DNA of 64,000 nucleotides from Streptomyces longispororuber (GTDB taxonomy: Bacteria; Actinomycetota; Actinomycetes; Streptomycetales; Streptomycetaceae). Within the stretch, counting starts at the first letter, position 1; each line of letters begins with the position of its first letter. The DNA lies in the NCBI RefSeq assembly GCF_014656095.1, contig NZ_BNBT01000006.1, positions 39,160-103,159 of the forward strand, read 5' to 3'. The notes under the pieces are model-generated. The model was not told the origin of the DNA. It worked only from the letters and a program-made list of their open reading frames with translations, and made no database searches. Below, in pieces: positions 22,692-29,488 of this stretch. A program made the translations under genes and the position numbers.

Positions 22692-22780
22692 CCGGTTCCC
22701 GTGCGGCGGGCGGATCTTGACCCGCCGCCGGGCCCCTGTTATGGACCCGTTGCGGGGTTGGTTGCCGTCCGCCCGGCCCG

Positions 22781-22801
22781 GCAGGGTAGCGTCGACCCTG
22801 C
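22781..22801. promoter_or_regulatory. lgt promoter with overlapping inverted repeat
   Basis: TAGCGT at 22787-22792 is a plausible -10, ten bases before the ATG, giving a leader of only a few bases. A perfect 7-bp repeat GCAGGGT ... ACCCTGC (22781-22787 / 22795-22801) straddles it and could be an operator. Confidence 0.4.
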
Positions 22802-22802
22802 C

Positions 22803-23801
22803 ATGGAACTTGCCTACATCCCCAGCCCCTCGCGCGGAGCGATCGAGCTCGGCCCGTTTCCGCTGCGCGGCTACGCGTTGTGCATCATCGTCGGTGTGTT
22901 CGTCGCCGTGTGGCTCGGCAACAAGCGCTGGATCGCGCGCGGCGGCCAACCCGGCACGGTGGCCGACATCTCCGTGTGGGCGGTGCCGTTCGGCCTGGTC
23001 GGCGGCCGCCTCTACCACGTGATCACGGACTACCAGCTCTACTTCGGTGACGGCCGTGACTGGGTGGACGCCTTCAAGATCTGGGAGGGCGGGCTCGGCA
23101 TCTGGGGGGCGATCGCCTTCGGCGCGGTCGGCGCCTGGATCGGCTGTCGCAGGCGCGGCATCCCGCTGCCCGCCTGGGCCGACGCGCTGGCGCCGGGCAT
23201 CGCCCTGGCCCAGGCCGTCGGCCGCTGGGGCAACTGGTTCAACCAGGAGCTGTACGGCAGGGAGACCGACGTCCCTTGGGCGTTGAAGATCACCAGCTCC
23301 GACGACGGCCGCATCCCCGGCACGTACCACCCGACGTTCCTGTACGAGTCGCTGTGGTGCGTCGGCGTCGCGGTCCTCGTCATCTGGGCGGACCGGCGCT
23401 TCAAGCTCGGCCACGGGCGGGCCTTCGCCCTGTACGTCGCCTCGTACTGCGCCGGGCGCTTCTGGATCGAGTACATGCGGGTCGACGACGCGCACGAATT
23501 CCTCGGCCTGCGCCTGAACAACTGGACGGCGCTCGCCGTCTTCGTGCTCGCGGTGGTCTACCTGGTGCTCTCGGCGCGGAGGCGGCCGGGGCGCGAGGAG
23601 GTCGTCGAACCTTCCGCTGGCGGGGGCGCCCTCGGCGGTGGCGGGGGTGAGGCCGAGGGAGGGTCCTCGGACGGCTCCGCCGGGGAGAAGGCTTCGCTGG
23701 AGAAGGCCGCCTCGCCCGGCGAGGGTGCCGCTGCCGGGGGAGAGACCTCGCTGGAGAAGGCCGCCTCGGACGGTGGCGCGGAGTCCGCGTCCAAGGGCTG
23801 A
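22803..23801 (+). CDS. lgt: Prolipoprotein diacylglyceryl transferase
   Basis: 332 residues, multi-pass membrane enzyme that transfers diacylglycerol from phosphatidylglycerol to the lipobox cysteine of prolipoproteins. Core motifs are present: PFGLVGGRLYHVI, EGGLGIWG, the signature AQAVGRWGNWFNQE, YHPTFLYES and RFWIEYMR. The last about 70 residues are a low-complexity cytoplasmic tail with two ETSLEKAAS-like repeats, longer than in most Lgt proteins and probably dispensable. The window encodes at least one clear lipoprotein client (the sugar-binding protein at 41.5 kb). Confidence 0.95.
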   Translation: MELAYIPSPSRGAIELGPFPLRGYALCIIVGVFVAVWLGNKRWIARGGQPGTVADISVWAVPFGLVGGRLYHVITDYQLYFGDGRDWVDAFKIWEGGLGIWGAIAFGAVGAWIGCRRRGIPLPAWADALAPGIALAQAVGRWGNWFNQELYGRETDVPWALKITSSDDGRIPGTYHPTFLYESLWCVGVAVLVIWADRRFKLGHGRAFALYVASYCAGRFWIEYMRVDDAHEFLGLRLNNWTALAVFVLAVVYLVLSARRRPGREEVVEPSAGGGALGGGGGEAEGGSSDGSAGEKASLEKAASPGEGAAAGGETSLEKAASDGGAESASKG

Positions 23802-23901
23802 GGTGGGTTCGGCACCGCCGGGATCGTTGTGGTGTGGTTGCTCGCCGTTGCGGCGGAGATGAGCGCGGGGCGCAACGGTTGTCGCGCGTCACAGTGGCCG
23901 A

Positions 23902-23960
23902 ACCATGGCGTGCGTCCGGACCGCGGCGTGTGGCCGCACCATGGCGTGCTTCCGGACCGG
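23902..23960. repeat. Two copies of a ~22-bp direct repeat
   Basis: ACCATGGCGTGCNTCCGGAC occurs twice, 35 bp apart, in the gap between the convergent lgt and lyase genes. No role is evident. Confidence 0.5.
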
Positions 23961-23973
23961 GGCGGGCTGGGCG

Positions 23974-24807
23974 TCAGAGCGAGCGGCGGGACAGGGCCAG
24001 GGTTCTGTGGGCCTCCTCCACCACCGCGCGGTCCACGAAGCGGCCGTCGGGGAGTGCTTGCGCTCCCTGTTCCGTGGCCGCCGCCTCGATGACTGCCCGC
24101 GCCTGTTCGACCTCCCGCGGGGTCGGCAGGTAGGCGCGCTCGATCACCGGCAACTGCCGGGGGTGGATGGCCGCGCGGCCCAGGAAGCCGAGGGCCCGGC
24201 CGCGGGCGCAGGAGGCGGCGAGGCCGTCGGTGTCGCGGACGTCGGGGTGGACCGACTGGGCGGGCGGCGGCAGCCCGGCCGCCCGGGCCGCCACGACGAG
24301 GCGCGAGCGGCACCAGTCGAGGCCCGCCTCGTCCCGGACGCCGAGGTCGGCGCGGAGGTCGGCCTCGCCGAGGGACACACCGCGCAGCGCCGGGTGGGCG
24401 GTCGCGACGGCGAAGGCGTGCTCCACGCCGAGGGCCGATTCGAGCAGCGCGTACAGGGCGGGGGCCCCGCCCTCGCGGGGAGCGGCCCGCTCGGCGGTGC
24501 GGACCACGTCCGCCGGTGCGGTGACCTTGGGCAGCCGCAGCCCGGCGAGCCCGGGAAGCGGGGCCAGCGCCTCCAGGTCGGCGTCGGACGGGGGTGTGCC
24601 GAGGGCGTTGACGCGGACGTGGACCGGCACCGGCCGCGGCTCGGCGAGGAGTTCGGCGGTGGCCGCGCGGGCGTACGCCTTGCGGTCGGGCGCCACCGCG
24701 TCCTCCAGGTCCACGATCACCACGTCGGCCCCCGCCACCAGCGCCTTCGCCACCACCTCGGGGCGGTCGCCGGGGACGTACAGCCAGGTCAGCGGGCACG
24801 GCCTCAT
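23974..24807 (-). CDS. HpcH/HpaI aldolase / CitE-type CoA ester lyase
   Basis: 277-residue TIM barrel of the CitE/malyl-CoA lyase type. LYVPGDRPEVVAKAL, DVVIVDLEDAVAPDRK (metal-binding Asp/Glu) and VRVNALGTPPSDAD are diagnostic; a second acidic site is in YALLESALGVEHAFAVA. Expected reactions are cleavage of malyl-, citramalyl- or related CoA esters. It is the last gene of the DraG-ribokinase cluster and overlaps the CoA-transferase gene by four bases (ATGA), so the two probably act on one acid: activation, then cleavage. The acid is not identifiable. Confidence 0.88.
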   Translation of the reverse strand: MRPCPLTWLYVPGDRPEVVAKALVAGADVVIVDLEDAVAPDRKAYARAATAELLAEPRPVPVHVRVNALGTPPSDADLEALAPLPGLAGLRLPKVTAPADVVRTAERAAPREGGAPALYALLESALGVEHAFAVATAHPALRGVSLGEADLRADLGVRDEAGLDWCRSRLVVAARAAGLPPPAQSVHPDVRDTDGLAASCARGRALGFLGRAAIHPRQLPVIERAYLPTPREVEQARAVIEAAATEQGAQALPDGRFVDRAVVEEAHRTLALSRRSL

Positions 24808-25988
24808 ACGGCCCCCGCCGTGCGCAGCGCGTCGATCTCGGCGGTGGTCAGGCCGATGCCGGTCAGGATCTCGTCGGTGTCGGCGCCGTGCGGACGGCCC
24901 GCCCAGCGGATCGCGCCGGGCGTCTCGGAGAGGCGGAACAGGACGTTCTGCATGCGCAGCGGCCCCAGCTCCGGGTCGGGGACCGTGGTGATCGTGCCCA
25001 GGGCCGTGTACTGCGGGTCCGCCATGACGTCCACCACGTCCTGCACCGGGGCCACCGCCGCCTCCGCCTTCTCGAAGGCCTCGACGACCTCGGCGCGGGT
25101 GCGGCACCCGATCCAGGCGCCGACCGCCTCGTCCAGGACGTCGGCGTGGGCCGCGCGCCCGGCACCGGTGGTGAACCAGGGCTCGGCGGTCAGCTCCGGG
25201 CGGCCGACCAGGCGCATGACCCGCTCCGCGATCGACTGGGCCGACGTGGACACGGCGACCCAGCCGCCGTCGGCCGTCCGGTAGGTGTTGCGGGGCGCGT
25301 TGTTCGTGGAGCGGTTGCCGGTACGCGGCTGCACGTGGCCCACCTGGTCGTACCAGAGGGGCTGCGGGCCAAGGACCGTGAGGATCGGTTCGATGATGGC
25401 CATGTCGACGACCTGGCCCCGGCCGGTGCGGTCGCGTGCCGCGAGCGCGGTGAGGACCGCGTACGCCGTGGTCAGGCCCGCCACGGAGTCCGCGAGCCCG
25501 AAGGGCGGCAGCGTGGGCGGCCCGTCGGGCTCGCCGGTCACCGCCGCGAAGCCGCTCATCGCCTCGGCGAGCGTGCCGAAGCCGGGGCGGCGCGCGTACG
25601 GCCCGAACTGGCCGAAGCCCGTGACGCGGGCGAGCACCAGGCGCGGGTTGGCGGCGCTCAGCTCGTCCCAGCCGAGGTCCCACTTCTCCAGGGTGCCGGG
25701 GCGGAAGTTCTCGACGATCACGTCCGCGCCGGCGGCCAGGCGCAGCAGGGTGGTCCGGCCGCCGGGCGTGGACAGGTCCAGCGTCATCGTGCGCTTGTTG
25801 CGGCCGAGGAGCTTCCACCACAGGCCGACGCCGTCCTTGGCGGGGCCGTGGCCGCGGGACGGGTCGGGGCGCCGGGGGTGCTCGACCTTGACGACGTCCG
25901 CGCCGAAGTCGCCGAGCAGGGTGGCGGCGAGGGGGCCCGCGAAGAGGGTGGCGAGGTCCAGGACGCGCAGCCCCTGGAGCGGCCTCAC
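24804..25988 (-). CDS. CaiB/BaiF-family CoA-transferase
   Basis: 394 residues, class III CoA-transferase. N-terminal LQGLRVLDLATLFAGPLAATLLGDFGAD is split here by family convention: the first half LQGLRVLDLATLFAGP and the catalytic Asp region that follows later (NAPRNTYRTADGGWVAV) are typical. GRNKRTMTLDLSTPGG is also present. It moves CoA between carboxylic acids. GTG start overlaps the ribokinase stop (GTGA); the stop overlaps the lyase start. Confidence 0.9.
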   Translation of the reverse strand: MRPLQGLRVLDLATLFAGPLAATLLGDFGADVVKVEHPRRPDPSRGHGPAKDGVGLWWKLLGRNKRTMTLDLSTPGGRTTLLRLAAGADVIVENFRPGTLEKWDLGWDELSAANPRLVLARVTGFGQFGPYARRPGFGTLAEAMSGFAAVTGEPDGPPTLPPFGLADSVAGLTTAYAVLTALAARDRTGRGQVVDMAIIEPILTVLGPQPLWYDQVGHVQPRTGNRSTNNAPRNTYRTADGGWVAVSTSAQSIAERVMRLVGRPELTAEPWFTTGAGRAAHADVLDEAVGAWIGCRTRAEVVEAFEKAEAAVAPVQDVVDVMADPQYTALGTITTVPDPELGPLRMQNVLFRLSETPGAIRWAGRPHGADTDEILTGIGLTTAEIDALRTAGAV

Positions 25989-26887
25989 GCGCGGGCCTCG
26001 GCTTCGGCGTCGATCTCCGTGCGGTACGGCATGGAGGCCGCCGCGCCCGGCCGCCCCACGGAGAGCGCGGCGGCCGAGGACGCCCAGGCCAGCGCGGACG
26101 GCAGGGGGCGGCCCTCGCCGAGGGCCGCCGCGAGCGCGCCCACGAACGTGTCGCCCGCGCCCGTGGTGTCCACGGCCGTGACCCGGGGCGCGGGCACGGT
26201 GACCGGCTCGGCGCCGCGCGTCGCGTACAGGCAGCCCTCGGCGCCGAGGGTGACGACGACGTCGGGCACCTGGTCCAGGAGCTTGTGGGCGGCGGTGCGC
26301 GGGTCGGTGGCGCCGGTGAGGGCGGCCGCCTCGTGCTCGTTGGCCACCAACAGGTCCACGGCGTCGAGGAGTTCGGGCGGCAGTGACTGGGCGGGCGCCG
26401 GGGTGAGGACGGTGCGCACCCCGTGGTCGCGGGCGTACCGGGCGGCGGCGAGGACGCCGTCGAGGGGGGTCTCCAGTTGCAGCAGGAGCAGGTCGGCGCA
26501 GGTGATGAGGGCCTCGTCGCCGTGGGTCAGGCCGGTCAGGGCGGCGTTCGCGCCGGGCACGACGACGATCGCGTTGCCGCCCTCGTCGTCGACGACGATG
26601 TGCGCGGTGCCGCTCGCGCCCTCCACGGTGCGCAGCAGGTCGGTGTCCACGCCCGAGTGTTCGAGCGCGGCGCGGAGCCGGCCGCCGAAGCCGTCGGTCC
26701 CGACGGCGCCGATCATCGAGACGGTGGCGCCCGCGCGGGCGGCGGCGACGGCCTGGTTGGCGCCCTTGCCGCCGGGGAAGGTGCGGAACGCGCGGCCGGT
26801 GACGGTCTCGCCGCGCCGCGGCGCCCGCTCCACGTACGCGACCAGGTCCATGTTGGTGCTGCCCAGCACGACGATGTGGGGGGTCAT
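25985..26887 (-). CDS. rbsK: Ribokinase (PfkB family)
   Basis: 300 residues. PfkB signatures are clear: FPGGKGANQAVAAAR near residue 38, the anion-hole motif DTTGAGDTFVGALAAAL, and VVLGSTNMDLV at the start. Ribokinase phosphorylates D-ribose to ribose-5-phosphate in the cytoplasm. It overlaps the preceding ADP-ribosylglycohydrolase gene by four bases, and no ribose transporter or LacI regulator is present. A substrate released by the DraG-like enzymes (ribose or ADP-ribose derivatives) is therefore an attractive inference. Confidence 0.88.
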   Translation of the reverse strand: MTPHIVVLGSTNMDLVAYVERAPRRGETVTGRAFRTFPGGKGANQAVAAARAGATVSMIGAVGTDGFGGRLRAALEHSGVDTDLLRTVEGASGTAHIVVDDEGGNAIVVVPGANAALTGLTHGDEALITCADLLLLQLETPLDGVLAAARYARDHGVRTVLTPAPAQSLPPELLDAVDLLVANEHEAAALTGATDPRTAAHKLLDQVPDVVVTLGAEGCLYATRGAEPVTVPAPRVTAVDTTGAGDTFVGALAAALGEGRPLPSALAWASSAAALSVGRPGAAASMPYRTEIDAEAEARA

Positions 26888-28305
26888 CGGCGAGGTGCCT
26901 CCTGCGGTAGGGGATGGTGCGTCAGCTCGGCCGTCAGGTCCGCCAGTTCGTCGAAGCCGATGCCGTGGAAGGTGCCGACGGAGGTGGCGAGGCGGTTCTT
27001 CAGCGGCGCCGTCCAGCGGGACGGGAGCGCGTCCGGGTGGCCGGCCAGCAGGCCCGCGATCGAACCGGCCGTCGCGCCGTTGGAGTCGGTGTCCCAGCCG
27101 CCGGCGACGACACGGGTGATCGAGCCGGTGAAGTCGCCGTCGGCGTGCGTGAGGGCGGCCGCGAGCAGGGCCGCGTTGGGCACGACGTGGACCCAGTGGT
27201 GACCGCCGTACGCGGCGTGCAGCCGGTCGGCCACGGTGTCGAAGTCGCGGGTCCTGCGGGCGAGGTGGACGCCGTGCCGGACGGCCCGCGCCAGGCGCGA
27301 GTCGGTCGGCACCACGGTCAGGCCCGTGGCCAGGCAGTGGTGGACGTCGCCGCCGCCGGCCGCGGCCTCCGCGATCGTGGCCGCCGCGAACATCGCGCCG
27401 TACACGCCGTTGCCGGTGTGGGTCAGGCAGGCGTCCCTGCGGGCCTGGGCGGCCGCCGCCGCGGGGTCGCCGGGGTTCGTCCAGCCGTGGACGTCGGCGC
27501 GGATCAGGGCGCCGATCCACTCGCGGAACGGGTTGCGGTGGCGGGCCGTGCGGTGCGGGGCGACACCGTTGAGGAGGTTGCGGTACGCGACCCGCTCGGC
27601 GGTGAACGTACGGGCCGCGGGCAGCTCCTCCAGCCAGAGGGCGGCCACGTCCGCGGTGGTGAAGGCGGGGCCGTGGCGCCGGAGCAGCAGCAGGTTGAGC
27701 AGGGGGTAGTTGAGGTCGTCGTCCTCCGGCATGCCGTCGATGTTCTCGGCGAGGGAGGTGGCGGCCGAGCGGCGGTTCCAGGGGTAGGCCTCCGCCAGCT
27801 CCGGGGGGAGGCCCTCGGCGGTGAACCAGGTCCGCAGGGGCCAGTTGCCGGTGGCCCGGGCGAGGGCGCGGATGCCGCGCAGGGGGAGCTTCTCCACGGG
27901 TTTGCCGAGGAGGCAGCCCGCGGCGCGGCCGAGCCAGGCGGCGTGGACGCGGTGGCGGTGCCCTGCCGGGGGCTCCCCAGACCCGCCCCTTCCCGGAACC
28001 GGGGGCTGCCGCCCCTGGACCCCGCTCGATCGGCCTTCGGCCTCGCCCTCAAACGCCGGACGGGCTGGATCCTCGCCGGTGCGGGCCGCCCACAACGACT
28101 CCTCCAGCTCGTCCAGGAGCTGCTCGGCCAAGGCCCTGAGGTGCGGTGCCGCCGGGGTCGGGGAGGCGCCCGTGCGCGGGGGGTCGGGCGGGCCGCCCGC
28201 CGCCAGCCAGCGGGCCCGTACCGCGGTGACGTCCCGGCCCTCCTGCTCGGCCTGGTGGAGTTCGTGGGCGAGGAGGTCCTCGGGCTGGAGCCAGGTCAGG
28301 CGCAT
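26884..28305 (-). CDS. ADP-ribosylglycohydrolase family protein with an in-frame repeat insertion
   Basis: 473 residues from ATG at 28305; a GTG one codon upstream would give a GTGA overlap. Residues 1-75 are an N-terminal segment (MRLTWLQPEDLLAHEL). About 80-115 are encoded by a copy of the genome repeat element (28067-27966). The DraG-fold domain starts at HAAWLGRAAGCLLGKPVEKL and carries metal-binding residues in MPEDDDLNYPLL and GGWDTDSNGATAGS. The family removes ADP-ribose from proteins, nucleic acids or small molecules. The gene overlaps ribokinase by four bases. Confidence 0.85.
   Translation of the reverse strand: MRLTWLQPEDLLAHELHQAEQEGRDVTAVRARWLAAGGPPDPPRTGASPTPAAPHLRALAEQLLDELEESLWAARTGEDPARPAFEGEAEGRSSGVQGRQPPVPGRGGSGEPPAGHRHRVHAAWLGRAAGCLLGKPVEKLPLRGIRALARATGNWPLRTWFTAEGLPPELAEAYPWNRRSAATSLAENIDGMPEDDDLNYPLLNLLLLRRHGPAFTTADVAALWLEELPAARTFTAERVAYRNLLNGVAPHRTARHRNPFREWIGALIRADVHGWTNPGDPAAAAAQARRDACLTHTGNGVYGAMFAAATIAEAAAGGGDVHHCLATGLTVVPTDSRLARAVRHGVHLARRTRDFDTVADRLHAAYGGHHWVHVVPNAALLAAALTHADGDFTGSITRVVAGGWDTDSNGATAGSIAGLLAGHPDALPSRWTAPLKNRLATSVGTFHGIGFDELADLTAELTHHPLPQEAPRR
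27966..28075. repeat. Half copy of the inverted repeat element inside a gene
   Basis: One arm (28045-28067, core GCCGGACGGGCT) with its usual flank (CCCTTCCCGGAACC ... GCCCCTGGACCCC) sits within the coding sequence at 26884-28305 and keeps its reading frame open. The second arm is absent. Confidence 0.8.
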
Positions 28306-29468
28306 CACGCGGGTCCGTCCGTCAGGGCCGCGAACGCCCGCTCGTGGGCGCGGCGGCGGGCCAGGTCCGCGGCGAAGACCTCCTCGGCCACCGCGGTCAG
28401 GGCGCGGGCCGGGGCGTGCAGGTCCAGGCGGCTGGCCTCGGCCACCCGCTTCGCCCAGTCGGGCGGCACGGCGGCCTCGCCGCCCAGCGCGCCCGCGATG
28501 GCGCCGCTCATCGTCGCGATCGAGTCGCAGTCGCGGCCGTAGTTCACCGAACCGAGCACCGTGGCGCGGTAGTCGCCGTCCCCGACCAGCACCATGCCGA
28601 GCGCGACGGGGAGCTCCTCCACGGCGTGCAGCCGGGAGGGGCGGCGGGCGCCGAGGGACGGGGCGCGGTAGTCGGGGCCGACGGTGTCGAACGGGGCGAC
28701 GGCGGCGCGCAGCGGCCGCAGCGCCGTCTCGAAGGTGCGGTGCCCGTCCGCGGCCTCGGCCACCGCCTCGACGGCCGCCCGCGTGCCGTCCTTCGCCAGG
28801 CGCAGGCACGTCTCGACCACGGACGCCGGGGTGGCGCCGGGCGTGCAGGCCGCCGCGACCGCCGCCGCGAAGACGCCCGCCGCCTCGCGCCCGTACGACG
28901 ACTGGTGCGCGCCCGCGACGTCCAGGGCCTCGGCGTACGCGGCCTCGGGGTGCCCGGCGTTGACCAGGCCGACCGGCGCCATGTACATCGCCGCGCCGCA
29001 GTTGACGATGTTGCCGGTGCCCGCCTCGCGCGGGTCGACGTGGCCGTGGTGCAGCCGGGCCACGAGCCACTTCTCGGCCAGGAAGATCCGGTGCAGGGGC
29101 AGCGCCTCGGCCTCCAGCTCCGGGATCCAGCGGGGCGTGGTGATCAGGTCCGGGACCAGGTGGTCGGCGATCGCGTACGCGTCCAGGTGGTCGCGGACGG
29201 CGGTGTAGACGCGCACGAGCGCGTGCGTCATCAACGTGTCGTCGGTGACGTGGCCGTCGCCCTTGTGGTACGGGGCGACGGGGCGGGCGGTGCGCCACGC
29301 GTCGCCGTGCCAGGGGCCGACGATCCCGTGGACGTGGCCGCCGTGGCGGTCGGCGATCTGCTCGGGGGAGTAGCCCTCCACGGGCCCGCCGAGCGCGTCG
29401 CCCACGGCCGCGCCGACGAGGCTGCCGGTGACGCGGTCCTCCAACGGCGTCCTTGGCGGTGCGTGCAT
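28305..29468 (-). CDS. ADP-ribosylglycohydrolase family protein
   Basis: 387 residues. The DraG-fold domain begins VTGSLVGAAVGDALGGPVEGY and has the metal ligands in HVTDDTLMTHAL and GRDCDSIATMSGAIAG, so it looks catalytically complete. The GTGNIVNCGAAMYMAPVGL segment and the YRATVLGSVNYG block match free-standing bacterial ADP-ribosylglycohydrolases. It lies 20 bp after the fused gene and shares one base (TGATG) with the next. No macro domain or ADP-ribosyltransferase is encoded nearby. Confidence 0.88.
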   Translation of the reverse strand: MHAPPRTPLEDRVTGSLVGAAVGDALGGPVEGYSPEQIADRHGGHVHGIVGPWHGDAWRTARPVAPYHKGDGHVTDDTLMTHALVRVYTAVRDHLDAYAIADHLVPDLITTPRWIPELEAEALPLHRIFLAEKWLVARLHHGHVDPREAGTGNIVNCGAAMYMAPVGLVNAGHPEAAYAEALDVAGAHQSSYGREAAGVFAAAVAAACTPGATPASVVETCLRLAKDGTRAAVEAVAEAADGHRTFETALRPLRAAVAPFDTVGPDYRAPSLGARRPSRLHAVEELPVALGMVLVGDGDYRATVLGSVNYGRDCDSIATMSGAIAGALGGEAAVPPDWAKRVAEASRLDLHAPARALTAVAEEVFAADLARRRAHERAFAALTDGPA

Positions 29469-29488
29469 GTCCGGTTCGCCCTCCTGGG

